Shown: positions 25,497-34,048 of the stretch, in pieces
How the letters are laid out: every line of letters starts with the position of its first letter
Numbering within the stretch: the stretch's first letter is position 1
Assembly (NCBI GenBank): GCA_937923965.1
Contig: CALDTL010000058.1
Coordinates: 1 to 34,108 of the forward strand
Length of the DNA: 34,108 nucleotides
Source of the DNA: an uncultured Caulobacterales bacterium
GTDB lineage: Bacteria; Pseudomonadota; Alphaproteobacteria; Caulobacterales; Maricaulaceae
Direction: 5' to 3'
The notes under the pieces: generated by a model
What the model was told of the DNA's origin: nothing
The model's input: only the letters and a program-made list of their open reading frames with translations
Databases searched by the model: none
Program-made: the position numbers and the translations under genes

Positions 25497-26608
25497 GAGC
25501 CCGCCTTTAGCGCGGCGATTTCCGCATCAACAATTGTCTGAATTTCGGCCTGAAAACGGGCTTCATTGAAACTTTGCGCATGGTCCAATATCGCAGCCTG
25601 ATCTAGGTCATCCAACATGTCTGTCTCAAAGCGTTCAATGGCTGCGTTCAGCCCTTCGACAGTCGGATCATCGAAGAAAATACCGGAGAGTCCGTCGACA
25701 ACCGTATCCAGCGCGCCCCCTCGTCCAAAGGCAATAACGGGACGACCCGAAGCCATGACCTCGACTGGCACGATGCCAAAATCCTCCTCCCCTGGAAAAA
25801 TGAGCGCTCTGCAACGTGCCATGTGGGATTTGAGCGTTTGAAAATCTGTCTTTCCAAGGAAAGTGATATTTTCAGACGCGGACTTGCTCAGTGTCTTGAT
25901 TGCCGTGTCGGGACCGCCAATAACAATCAGGCGGCGACCTGATTTTGCGAAAGCCTCGACCATAATATCCGCGCGTTTGTAAGAGACTAACTCACCCACC
26001 CAGAGATAGAAGTTTTCAACTTCCTCTTTGGCAACGGGGGCGAAGTCTTCAACGAAAACAGGGGGGAAAACCACGCTAGAGTCGCGCCGCCAGAACTTAC
26101 GCACGCGGCGACGAATAAAATTGGAATTGGAGATGATATGGTCAACCCGCGCTGCACTGGTAACGTCCCAACGCCGGAGGGCAGGAGAAATAATAGGCAT
26201 CATCAGCTTTGCCAAAAAGCCCGCTTGATTGCGATATACATGATAATGGTCCCATAAATATCGCATTGGCGAATTACAGTAGCAAATGTGTACGGCGTCT
26301 GGTGAGGTGATGACCCCCTTGGACGGCCCGGACTCGATCGAAATGACTAAATCATAAGGCGTGAGGTCCAACGCCTCCAACGCGGCCGGCATCAGCGGCA
26401 GATATTTCTGATATAGGCGACTTGCGAATGGAAGTCGGGCAATGAAAGTTTCGGTAATTTTATGTCGCTGCAAGGTTTCAGACAGCGCCGATGGATTGGC
26501 TATATGCGTGAAAATATCAGCATCCGGATAGATTCGGCATAATGACTCCACGACTTTTTCGCCGCCCCGCATGTGGAGTAACCAGTGATGGACTATCGCG
26601 ACCCGCAT
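25493..26608 (-). CDS. Family 4 glycosyltransferase (WbaZ-like)
   Basis: The 371-residue GT-B protein starts with AIVHHWLLHMRGGEKVVE, a form typical of the WbaZ-like mannosyltransferase group. It carries a linker RADIMVEAFAKSGRRL and the EX7E-type motif in EEDFGIVPVE. The middle section CYCNSPMRYLWDHYHVY is also characteristic of this group. It probably adds a hexose, possibly mannose, to the growing repeat; the sugar is a family-based guess. Only 2 nt separate it from the Wzc-like gene upstream and it overlaps the polymerase by four bases. Confidence 0.88.
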   Translation of the reverse strand: MRVAIVHHWLLHMRGGEKVVESLCRIYPDADIFTHIANPSALSETLQRHKITETFIARLPFASRLYQKYLPLMPAALEALDLTPYDLVISIESGPSKGVITSPDAVHICYCNSPMRYLWDHYHVYRNQAGFLAKLMMPIISPALRRWDVTSAARVDHIISNSNFIRRRVRKFWRRDSSVVFPPVFVEDFAPVAKEEVENFYLWVGELVSYKRADIMVEAFAKSGRRLIVIGGPDTAIKTLSKSASENITFLGKTDFQTLKSHMARCRALIFPGEEDFGIVPVEVMASGRPVIAFGRGGALDTVVDGLSGIFFDDPTVEGLNAAIERFETDMLDDLDQAAILDHAQSFNEARFQAEIQTIVDAEIAALKAGS

Positions 26609-26610
26609 AA

Positions 26611-28869
26611 CTAATTCGAGTAATATTTCCGATAAGCACTATGGTCGAAGGCATATGACCCAACTGCGTAACGTTGGTTCATTTTGGTTTGAGTCATAAT
26701 CAAACCCAGAACATTGGCTCGCGCATCTTTTAGAATCTGATTCGCAAGAATGACTGCATCCTTCTTCGTCCGGCGCCAGCGGGCCGTGAGGATGACCCCA
26801 TCCGCCAGATTGGCCAATATACGTGTTTCGGCGACAGGTAACACAGGCGGGGTATCAAGGAGTATCAAGTCATAAGTGTCGCGTAATGTTTTCAGCACCT
26901 CGAGAAATTTCTTCGAGCCAAACAAATCGCGCGGCGAACTTTCGCCCATTGAAAGCGTGATCATATCTGTCTCTGTTTGCGTGTCGCGTTCGATATATTC
27001 TCCGAGTTCTTTGTCCTCGGATTGCAGGAAACGTGCAAAATCATGTCGTTGTTTCGCGATAACAGACTGCGAGAGTCCGCGCCGCCGCGTATCGCAATCT
27101 ATAACGATTGTCTTAGTGCCGGACATTGATGATAACCGAGCAAGGCTGAGCGCGGATGTCGTTTTACCATCACCAGAATTTGACGAGACAAACGCGATGA
27201 GCTGCAACGGGCGGCCGTCATTTTTACCTAACTGAATTGATGTTCGCACAGTTCGGTAACTCTCTGCATAGGACGAGAAAGGTTTATCGACGATGTAATC
27301 ATAGGGTTTGGGCGCTATACGGAACAGTCGGCGCAAGGTGCCGCGAGTGCCTGCATTTACCTTCGGGATGAACGCTAAGAACGGCACACCTATATCGGTC
27401 TCCACTTCCTTCGCGGACGCTAAGCCATTATCGAAAATTTCCGCCGCAACCACAGCCGCCATGCCCAATAGCGACCCTAACACAAAGGCCAGTAAGAGAT
27501 TAAATTTCAGCTTGGGCGAGCTTTGCGCAAACGGAAGCGTTGCCTTTGAAACGATGCGAGCGTCCGCTTCTATTATTCCGTCTTGCCCATCAGTCATTTT
27601 GAAGCGCTCTAGGAAATTATTATAGAGGTTCTGAGACCCCTGCGCCTCACGCTCCAGCTCTCGCAGACGAACAAGCGAGCGATTATTACCGTCGAGCTGA
27701 GCTTTCATACCGGTGAGCGCCTCTTCGAGGGAAACAACCCGCTGGCGGTCGATTTCATTTTCAGTTTCCAGGCTGGAAACAATTCGGCTTATCTCGCGAT
27801 CAAGTAACCGGTCAATATCGGCGAGCTCTTGATCAACTTTGTTAATTTCTGGATGCCTCGCACCATAGCGAGTCGAAAGCTCTGCTTTACGGCCGGCGAT
27901 CTGGGCTTGCTCGCGGCGCAAATCGCTAATGACCGTGGACGACAGAACCTCTGCAATACTATCCGCCGTGGCGCCGCGTGCGAGTTGATTGCGCACACTA
28001 TTCAAGCGCGCCGTACTCTCGCTATATTCAGCTCGCTGAACAATCAATTGTGCATTAATATCGGAGATCTGCTGCTCAGTCAGAGATGACCCTTCCGCGG
28101 ACAATAGTCCCGTCCGCGCTCGGTAAGCTTCTACCGCATTCTCGGCTGCCCGTAGATCGGTTCGCAGATCATCCAGCCTCTCCGTTAACCAGCCATTGAC
28201 CCGGGACGTTGCGTCAAACTTGGCATCAAGTTGCTCAGTTAGATATTGTTGCGCGAAACGATTGGCTATTAAGGCCGCCTTCTCTGGGTCCTCACTTCGA
28301 AAACTAATATCAATGACATAGGTCAGCCCCTTTCTTCCCACGCCAAGGCGCGAGATCACAGCCGACACGACTCCTGCTTCGATAACGTCCGCCGGAATAG
28401 TCTGGACGACATTGGTCTCCAGGCCGAGCGCGCCCTTGATCATAGTGGTCGTTTCGCCCCTGAACTTGGCAAAACCTTCGACCTCTCTCAGCGTGCCATT
28501 AAATTCAGGATCGGAAGTCAGATCTAGCGCACGGACCACCTTCTCCGCCAGATTTCGACTACGGATCGACTCTACTTCTGTATCAACCAAAGACGCGTCT
28601 GGTGCGAGGCCAGATAAAACGCTTGTGAAGTCCGGTTGTGCCTTATCCCTAAAATCCATCATGACACTCGCCATGGCGGTATATTGCGGAGTCGCCTTCA
28701 AGGTTCCAAAAATAACGGCTGCAACAACAAGTGCGAAAACGACTGCAAACAGCATTAACCGTCTCCGAAATGCCATAAGAATATCGCGCAAATCGACAAA
28801 GTCAGACGAGTTTTTTGCGAGTAACGTCGAGTTAGGCACGGATGGCAATATCGGCATGTGCATTTCCAT
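26611..28869 (-). CDS. Wzc-like polysaccharide co-polymerase and tyrosine kinase
   Basis: The 752-residue protein controls chain length and export. A Wzz domain with a first membrane helix (about 36-56) leads to a long periplasmic coiled-coil part (about 200-420), followed by a second helix (about 455-475). The cytoplasmic BY-kinase domain shows Walker A SSNSGDGKTT (K569), Walker A' VIDCDT (D591, D593) and Walker B LILLDTPP (D672). The tail holds five tyrosines in the last 19 residues (Y734, Y739, Y746, Y749, Y750), the usual autophosphorylation cluster. A fused kinase is the proteobacterial form. It follows the barrel gene by 10 nt and precedes a GT4 by 2 nt. Its phosphatase may be the PPP enzyme first in this operon. 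Confidence 0.93.
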   Translation of the reverse strand: MEMHMPILPSVPNSTLLAKNSSDFVDLRDILMAFRRRLMLFAVVFALVVAAVIFGTLKATPQYTAMASVMMDFRDKAQPDFTSVLSGLAPDASLVDTEVESIRSRNLAEKVVRALDLTSDPEFNGTLREVEGFAKFRGETTTMIKGALGLETNVVQTIPADVIEAGVVSAVISRLGVGRKGLTYVIDISFRSEDPEKAALIANRFAQQYLTEQLDAKFDATSRVNGWLTERLDDLRTDLRAAENAVEAYRARTGLLSAEGSSLTEQQISDINAQLIVQRAEYSESTARLNSVRNQLARGATADSIAEVLSSTVISDLRREQAQIAGRKAELSTRYGARHPEINKVDQELADIDRLLDREISRIVSSLETENEIDRQRVVSLEEALTGMKAQLDGNNRSLVRLRELEREAQGSQNLYNNFLERFKMTDGQDGIIEADARIVSKATLPFAQSSPKLKFNLLLAFVLGSLLGMAAVVAAEIFDNGLASAKEVETDIGVPFLAFIPKVNAGTRGTLRRLFRIAPKPYDYIVDKPFSSYAESYRTVRTSIQLGKNDGRPLQLIAFVSSNSGDGKTTSALSLARLSSMSGTKTIVIDCDTRRRGLSQSVIAKQRHDFARFLQSEDKELGEYIERDTQTETDMITLSMGESSPRDLFGSKKFLEVLKTLRDTYDLILLDTPPVLPVAETRILANLADGVILTARWRRTKKDAVILANQILKDARANVLGLIMTQTKMNQRYAVGSYAFDHSAYRKYYSN

Positions 28870-28879
28870 TGGTCAGCCC

Positions 28880-30214
28880 CTAAAGTTGCCAGCGAAGTCC
28901 GAGAAGCAGTCGCGTTTCGTCAAAATCTGATTGTGCAAGCGCCCCTTTTGAATCGAGCGAACGCCGCGCTATCCGCGCCTCCAGTCCGACATTGGGATTC
29001 AATAGAACCAGCCCAGCTAAGTAAAAATCGTTCCGTTTATCCGAGCGGTCGGCGAAATTGTAATCGTCATCAATAAAATCATAACCAGCCGACAAAATGA
29101 CATTTCTGCGGTATTCATAGTCAGCTCTCAAGCCGATCCGTGTTTGTATCGTGGCGGGGGAAATCAGGAGCTCGGAGGAGCGCGTCCCGCGCTCGCCGGA
29201 CGTTGTCACTGTGATAAGCGGCGTCGCAAACCATTCCAGCTCTGCGTCAAAACCAAATCCGTCAACCGTGTCCAACTCAGATGCAACAAAATCTGTCGTA
29301 AAGTACCCCAGCCCGACTTGGCCACGCACAAGACGGCTCAATTCGAAATCAACACCAACTCGTCCATTAATCGTCTGGCGGTTCCGGTCCTGACCTGTAA
29401 TCGGGAGTTGATCATGGTTCACATCGACATAGGCGACGCGGGCGAAAAAAGCGGTTTCAGGGCTGAACGCGTAGTCGGCACGGGCCGCAATGCTGGCCTG
29501 TGTCTGGTCTCGGAAATCTTGATCAATCTCTGTGCCATCCGGTAGCGCGGCATCTTTATAATTAGTCGTGAGAAACTTGCCATCAGCCGACAATCGGCTT
29601 CGGCCAAATTCGCGCGCCACACCCAGAAAAACATTCGTTTGCCCGTATTCAATTGGATCAACGGAGATTTGGCTGGCCCCAATCGCAGTCCGTCCCTCAA
29701 AAGCACGGCGGTAATCCGCGCCAGCGTCGATGCGAACGGCGCGACTCGCGTCCAGCTGTCCGCTCGCCCCTAGGGCATATCCTGTTGTGGATTCCCCTGA
29801 GTTTTCGAAATATTCCTGATGCAAGATATTGGCAAAAGCATCTATTCGGTTCGTATTCCAATCCGAGGCCACACGAATTGTGGGCTGTAAGGTCAAAACA
29901 CCATCGGCTTCTTCGTCTTGGTCTACCGCAAAAACATTATCTGAATAGGCCAAATAGCTATTCAGGCTCGGACGCCAAATAAATGCACCTCGCCGAAGTC
30001 CCTGGCTTTCATATTCCGGACGCGGGCGATCTTGAACACTAATGTTTCGGTCACGATTAAATGCGGACTGAGCCTGAGCTTCAGTCGGCGTTTGCGCATA
30101 GCTGGGAACTTGAGAAAAGGTGAGCGCAGCAAAGCCAACCACGCCAACCGCGCGAAACACGCGAGCTGTCTGGCAAAAGGGCACGTCCCTATTCGCTTTG
30201 GATTCTACATACAT
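28880..30214 (-). CDS. Outer-membrane beta-barrel protein of exopolysaccharide locus (BBP2_2-like)
   Basis: The protein has a signal peptide ending at SYAQ (about residue 40) and then a series of amphipathic strands, ending in LLLGLRWQL as a barrel closing strand. It resembles the 'putative beta-barrel porin 2' family often found beside Wza and Wzc genes in alphaproteobacterial polysaccharide clusters. A role in polymer passage through, or modification at, the outer membrane is likely but not proven. I prefer the ATG at 30214 (AAGGGG about 11 nt upstream, 444 residues); a TTG at 30247 would add 11 residues. Confidence 0.82.
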   Translation of the reverse strand: MYVESKANRDVPFCQTARVFRAVGVVGFAALTFSQVPSYAQTPTEAQAQSAFNRDRNISVQDRPRPEYESQGLRRGAFIWRPSLNSYLAYSDNVFAVDQDEEADGVLTLQPTIRVASDWNTNRIDAFANILHQEYFENSGESTTGYALGASGQLDASRAVRIDAGADYRRAFEGRTAIGASQISVDPIEYGQTNVFLGVAREFGRSRLSADGKFLTTNYKDAALPDGTEIDQDFRDQTQASIAARADYAFSPETAFFARVAYVDVNHDQLPITGQDRNRQTINGRVGVDFELSRLVRGQVGLGYFTTDFVASELDTVDGFGFDAELEWFATPLITVTTSGERGTRSSELLISPATIQTRIGLRADYEYRRNVILSAGYDFIDDDYNFADRSDKRNDFYLAGLVLLNPNVGLEARIARRSLDSKGALAQSDFDETRLLLGLRWQL

Positions 30215-30281
30215 GTCAGGTTGCACCCCTTTGACGTTGTTTTGCAATTTTCATTCCATTTAAACGGAACTTTGCCTCATT

Positions 30282-30893
30282 TTAGAATAATCGTTCACCA
30301 ATCCTAATTGTGTCACCCGGCTGAACGGGCGTCGTTGCCGTAAGCGAAAACCGCTCCTCCGCAGCCGCGCCAGCGCGTTTTATAAAGACCGATTTCTTGT
30401 TCGCGCGGTAAGTAAAACCACCCGCGGTAGCCACAGCATTAAGAACGGTCATATCTTCAGAATACGGATACTCACCAGAATTTGCGACTTCGCCCAGCAC
30501 AAAGAACGGACGGTAGTTGAGAAGCTCAATATTGACCCTTGGCGCTTTTAGATACCCATCTGCGAGAGCAGCTTCGATATCAGTTTTTAGTTCTATAGGG
30601 CTTTTACCTGTCGCCATTATTTCCCCGATCAACGGTAAAGAGACAGTGCCCGCGCCGCCGACGACAAACTCGCCTGAGAGATTATCCTCTCCAAAGACAT
30701 TTAGACGTAGGCGGTCACCCGTTCCCAATCGATAAACTTCGACTTGGCGCTGTAGGGTTTCATTCGAATAACCTGGGGCAATGCCGCCTGTTGCGCAGCC
30801 CCCCAACATCGGCACAAGGAAACCTGCCCCAATTAGACATGCGAAAATACGATTACGAAAAGTGATAGGTCCTTCGACCTTTGTTGCGCCCAT
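30282..30893 (-). CDS. Polysaccharide export lipoprotein (Wza/OPX family)
   Basis: The 203-residue precursor has a lipoprotein signal with LGGC (C33). A polysaccharide-export domain (YRLGTGDRLRLNVFGEDNLSGEF...VSLPLIGEI) covers about residues 52-130. It is followed by one SLBB-type domain (PFFVLGEVANSGEYPYSEDMTVLNAVATAGGF). It is much shorter than E. coli Wza and lacks a C-terminal membrane helix, so it belongs to the short OPX class that may need a separate barrel; the BBP2_2-like gene next to it could supply that. The start at 30893 gives a proper signal peptide; a longer frame to 30980 would overlap the phosphatase gene. Confidence 0.9.
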   Translation of the reverse strand: MGATKVEGPITFRNRIFACLIGAGFLVPMLGGCATGGIAPGYSNETLQRQVEVYRLGTGDRLRLNVFGEDNLSGEFVVGGAGTVSLPLIGEIMATGKSPIELKTDIEAALADGYLKAPRVNIELLNYRPFFVLGEVANSGEYPYSEDMTVLNAVATAGGFTYRANKKSVFIKRAGAAAEERFSLTATTPVQPGDTIRIGERLF

Positions 30894-30933
30894 TATTTTG
30901 CCCCAAAACGATGTGTCCTTCGCGCCCTCAACC

Positions 30934-31710
30934 TCATGTCGAGATGAATTCCACCTGCTTCCCATGTACCTTAGCACCATTTAATCGGTTTGTGAAGTAG
31001 GCACCTGTGTCGAGGCCGATTCTTCTTCCATCCCAGCTAGGTTCGTCTTGTGGCGTGTGCCCGTGAACGATTATGGCCTCCAATGGTTTTCGGTTACGCA
31101 AGAAAGCCTCACGTATCCAAAGATAGTCATCATCATCCTGAAGTTTCAAAGGCTTATCCGGATTTACACCGGCATGAACGAAAAAGAGCGGCGCAAGATC
31201 ATGATAAGAAGGAAGGTCTTCCAAAAATGCCCGATGTTCTTTTGGAAACTTCTGACTGAAAGATTGCCTGTCTATCTCGAGCTTATCTGGCTCTTGATTT
31301 GGATTCACTTTAACGCCGTATGAAAGCAGTGTTTCGACTCCGCCATGTCGGAGCCAATCCCTGAAAACAGATGGATTATCTAAACTTGAGAGCATGACCG
31401 CCTCATGATTGCCTTTCAGGCATATAACTTCGAGCTCGCTGCTGTCTAACGAAACAAGGGTTGAAATTACACCGCAGGAGTCGGGGCCTCGGTCGACATA
31501 ATCGCCTAAAAACACAATCCGGCCCCTGAGCGGGAAACTAACTTGCGCCTTTGACGCCGCGAAATCCTCCATGATCTTGGACATCAATATATCCAAAAGA
31601 TCCTTACGCCCATGAATATCACCGACGGCGTAGATCACTTCATCAAACGCTGTTAGCGGCCTGTCGCGCAAATTTGTCTTTTGCGATGTCTTTCGGCGGA
31701 ACCGGCGCAT
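30934..31710 (-). CDS. PPP-family metallophosphatase (Ser/Thr phosphatase-like)
   Basis: The 258-residue enzyme has the full PPP signature: GDIHG (30-34), GDYVDRG (69-75), GNHE (100-103), then FVHAGV near residue 177 and a late VHGHTP. Two metal ions would be held by these Asp, His and Asn residues. It resembles PrpA/PrpB and lambda phosphatase, which accept Ser, Thr and also Tyr phosphates. It is the first gene of the minus-strand operon, 40 nt before the export lipoprotein. No low-molecular-weight Tyr phosphatase (Wzb) or CpsB type is in the window, so this enzyme may dephosphorylate the Wzc-like kinase. That role is inferred from position alone. Confidence 0.88.
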   Translation of the reverse strand: MRRFRRKTSQKTNLRDRPLTAFDEVIYAVGDIHGRKDLLDILMSKIMEDFAASKAQVSFPLRGRIVFLGDYVDRGPDSCGVISTLVSLDSSELEVICLKGNHEAVMLSSLDNPSVFRDWLRHGGVETLLSYGVKVNPNQEPDKLEIDRQSFSQKFPKEHRAFLEDLPSYHDLAPLFFVHAGVNPDKPLKLQDDDDYLWIREAFLRNRKPLEAIIVHGHTPQDEPSWDGRRIGLDTGAYFTNRLNGAKVHGKQVEFIST

Positions 31711-31870
31711 ATATGTTGCGCCTCCCGCGCCCTAGAACCGCAGGTCATGCGGCACATTTCTACCCTGTAAACCTATAATGAAAGCAGGCCAAAACGCAAT
31801 AATGGGAAGGCTGGGCGTATATTTAGTTGGGAATTAAGAATTTTTACTTTCCCGAAACGCTGATCGTAGT
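31711..31870. promoter_or_regulatory. Divergent promoter region of the polysaccharide operon and flippase
   Basis: This 160-bp spacer must hold promoters for the minus-strand operon and the plus-strand flippase. At 31823-31837 it has TTAG-N7-TTAA, one base away from the full CtrA site TTAA-N7-TTAA. The surrounding bases are A+T-rich. Shared control of both transcripts from here is likely. Confidence 0.45.
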
Positions 31871-33442
31871 ATGCATGATCACATCAAAGACGGGCTTTTC
31901 ATGCGCGTTCGTTGGGGCGCGACCCAAGGACGAAGAACTTTGGGGCACAGAATGAATACAAACAAAGTCGCCTTGGCGACCGTCATTCACGTATGCGACC
32001 GGCTTTTAAGCCGCATCCTTGATTTTGCCGGGGCCTTAATCGTGGCCCGCATCTTGGCCCCAGAAGCCTTTGGCGTCGTGATGATCGGCGTGTCTGCCCT
32101 CACGATGGCGCGAGGACTAACTGAGTTTCCAGTCGCAAATGCACTCATTCAGAAAAAGAAGGTGGATGAAAGTGACTACGCAACTGTCTTCGCCCTAACG
32201 AATGCCCGGGGTCTTTTGCTGGCGCTTGTCATGGCGGGCGTCGCCGGATTACTCGCCAATATATTTGATGAGCCTGCCGTAATCGCCATTATGTATTGCC
32301 TCGCCATCGCGCCCCTTGCCGAAGGTTTTGGTAGTCCGATGATGGCGAAACATTTGCGGAATATGAATTTTGTTCCTCTTGCAATTGCGAGTTTGGCGGG
32401 CCGACTAGCTGGATTCATTGCAACGGTCGTCATTATTTTATCGACCGGATCAATGTGGGCCTTGATCATTGGGATCGTAACGACACCGATTGTGACCACA
32501 ATTCTGACCTATATTTTAGCCCCCTCCAAGATCAGTTTTTCCCTTGCGCATGGTAAAGAATATTTCGCGTTTTCGAGTTGGATGAGCTTAGCAGGCGGCG
32601 TTTTGATCGCCTATGCGGATGGCGCAAAATTCATTGTTGGAATATTTGTCAGCACGGCTGCATTGGGCATATATACAGTCGGATATAGCCTGGCCAGAAC
32701 GGCAATTTTTGCTCTGGCGGGCCCCACAGTTCAAACATTCTTTGTTGGATTTTCGACGATCAATGATGACCCAGCACGCTTGCGATCCTCCTACCTTAAA
32801 GCGCAGTCAGTGCTCGTCACATTATTCATGCCCGTCGGCATCGGGTTGGTTGTGATTTCGGAGCCATTGATAGAGCTTTTGTTAGGACCCGAATGGTCTG
32901 ACGCAGCGTTCGTTATTGCCTGGCTTGCACCTGGAATGGCCTATTTCGTTGGCGCCGCGCCAGCACAGGCGATGGCGATGGCGGTTAACGAGACCCGTTC
33001 CATGTTCTATCGCAATCTGGCCGTTGTACTCATTAGCTTGCCTCTGCTTATCTATGGCGCAGCCTATCATGGTCTCTTGGGTATCGTCATCGCACGGCTA
33101 ATCGGCTCCGTTGTAAACACATTTGCAGGCTTCGCGCTCATCCAGAAGCTCATTGGATTATCCTTTACCAAGCAAATGATTGCAGGCTGGCGGAGCATGT
33201 TTGCATCGGCTCTGATGCTGATTTTTCACACGTCCCTGATTGCCCCGCTCATCGAGACATCGGGACAACCCGTCCTTGTCCAAAGCAGTGTTTTGCTGGG
33301 GATGATCGCAGTAAACGGGGTCGTTTTCGTGACCGCAATTAGTACGCTCTGGGTTTTGTGCGGCCGGCCCGTAGGTCCAGAAACGGCGCTTGTTGATATG
33401 GTAATGCAGAGAGTTCGCGCGTTTCGGGACCGTGCGTCGTAA
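31871..33442 (+). CDS. Wzx-like polysaccharide flippase (MOP superfamily)
   Basis: The 523-residue protein has about twelve to fourteen predicted membrane helices and belongs to the polysaccharide-transport group of the MOP superfamily. It carries the N-terminal LDFAGALIVARILAPEAFGVVMIG segment typical of these flippases (about residues 49-72). It should move lipid-linked repeat units to the periplasmic face, where the Wzy-like polymerase acts. It is transcribed divergently from the assembly operon, with the shared regulatory spacer between. Starts at codon 11 or at codon 28 (ATG 31952, preceded by GGGG) are plausible; the latter gives the N-terminus most usual for the family. Confidence 0.9.
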   Translation: MHDHIKDGLFMRVRWGATQGRRTLGHRMNTNKVALATVIHVCDRLLSRILDFAGALIVARILAPEAFGVVMIGVSALTMARGLTEFPVANALIQKKKVDESDYATVFALTNARGLLLALVMAGVAGLLANIFDEPAVIAIMYCLAIAPLAEGFGSPMMAKHLRNMNFVPLAIASLAGRLAGFIATVVIILSTGSMWALIIGIVTTPIVTTILTYILAPSKISFSLAHGKEYFAFSSWMSLAGGVLIAYADGAKFIVGIFVSTAALGIYTVGYSLARTAIFALAGPTVQTFFVGFSTINDDPARLRSSYLKAQSVLVTLFMPVGIGLVVISEPLIELLLGPEWSDAAFVIAWLAPGMAYFVGAAPAQAMAMAVNETRSMFYRNLAVVLISLPLLIYGAAYHGLLGIVIARLIGSVVNTFAGFALIQKLIGLSFTKQMIAGWRSMFASALMLIFHTSLIAPLIETSGQPVLVQSSVLLGMIAVNGVVFVTAISTLWVLCGRPVGPETALVDMVMQRVRAFRDRAS

Positions 33443-33455
33443 CCTAAAATCGACG

Positions 33456-33470
33456 TTAAGGTCGCGTTAA
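33456..33470. promoter_or_regulatory. CtrA-like binding site (TTAA-N7-TTAA)
   Basis: GTTAA-GGTCGCG-TTAAT matches the alphaproteobacterial CtrA consensus TTAA-N7-TTAA exactly. It lies 14 nt after the flippase stop and 171 nt before the small membrane protein start. CtrA is the cell-cycle master regulator in Caulobacterales. A chance match in a few hundred bases is possible but unlikely at this spacing. Confidence 0.55.
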
Positions 33471-33518
33471 TATTTGTATTTCTAAAGTTAAAGTCCGACC
33501 TATCCTTGCTTTTTTGAG

Positions 33519-33625
33519 ACTTAACTGCATAAGTTGAGTGGGAGAGGGCTGCAAACTTAACGCACATGCAAGTGCGAGAAAACCCAAGGCCGCAAAGACG
33601 ACCTAGGGTCCGGGCATTCGCCCGA
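33519..33625 (+). other. Structured leader upstream of the small membrane protein
   Basis: Three hairpins occur in about 110 bases: ACTTAACT/AGTTGAGT (33519-33539, one G-U pair), CGCAC/GTGCG (33561-33576) and CGGGC/GCCCG (33611-33624). The unpaired blocks GCAAAC (33551-33556), CGCAAAG (33591-33597) and CCTAGGG follow an order faintly like the cyclic-di-GMP-I riboswitch. The expected GNRA-capped hairpin is missing, so that identity is weak. It ends just before the ribosome site of the next gene. Confidence 0.3.
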
Positions 33626-33640
33626 AACGGGAGAGACTAT

Positions 33641-33880
33641 ATGAATGGAAAGCGCCCACGCCGGACACTGAAAAATAGAGTGACTGGACTTCACATCGCT
33701 ATTCTATTCTCTGCTGCTGTCTGGTTCGGCATTTTTAAATTTATGGGCGCACACTCTATCGCCAAGGGCGTTATCTGGCTCACGCTTGCCGTAATCATCT
33801 TTCTCGAGGGCTACCTCGCTCTCGCTCACGCGCGCAGCAAACCAAAAGCTGACCCACAGATAGATGTCATCGCTGATTAA
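33641..33880 (+). CDS. Small two-helix membrane protein, unknown function
   Basis: The 79-residue protein has a basic N-terminus (NGKRPRRTLKNR), a hydrophobic helix at about 17-34, a short polar turn (MGAHSIAKG), a second helix at about 43-62, and a polar tail ending in DVIAD. The positive-inside rule puts both ends in the cytoplasm. I do not recognise the family. The start at 33641 is chosen for GGGAGAG about 7 nt upstream; a frame opening at 33566 would run through the structured leader. An exact CtrA-like site lies upstream, so cell-cycle control is possible. Confidence 0.65.
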   Translation: MNGKRPRRTLKNRVTGLHIAILFSAAVWFGIFKFMGAHSIAKGVIWLTLAVIIFLEGYLALAHARSKPKADPQIDVIAD

Positions 33881-34048
33881 TTAAAAAATAAATTTCTATA
33901 GCCCCTAAAAGCAACGACGCCCTCTAACCTTCCTCTGAAGGACGGCAAGAAGGCGCCGCACCGAAGAACTGCGTTTTACATGTCAGGGGGCATAACTGAC
34001 GTGCAACAGACGCTCCGGCTAGCTAACAATAATCCCGCCTCAAGGGCT
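33881..34048. other. Intergenic region with small hairpins
   Basis: No gene is seen. Short stems occur at CCTTC/GAAGG (near 33931-33944) and GTCAG/CTGAC (near 33981-34000). None has a T-run, so I do not call a terminator. If the partial gene at the right edge is real, this is its 3' flank. Confidence 0.3.

Noticed and set aside
33545-33625. Cyclic-di-GMP-I (GEMM) riboswitch
   Set aside because: Only scattered conserved blocks match; the GNRA-capped hairpin after GCAAAC is absent and the spacing is wrong. Kept only as an unassigned structured leader.
33600-33637. Guanidine-I (ykkC) riboswitch, from CTAGGGTCCGG followed by CGGGAGAG
   Set aside because: The blocks are only about 33 nt apart, far too short for that RNA, and the middle conserved segments are missing.
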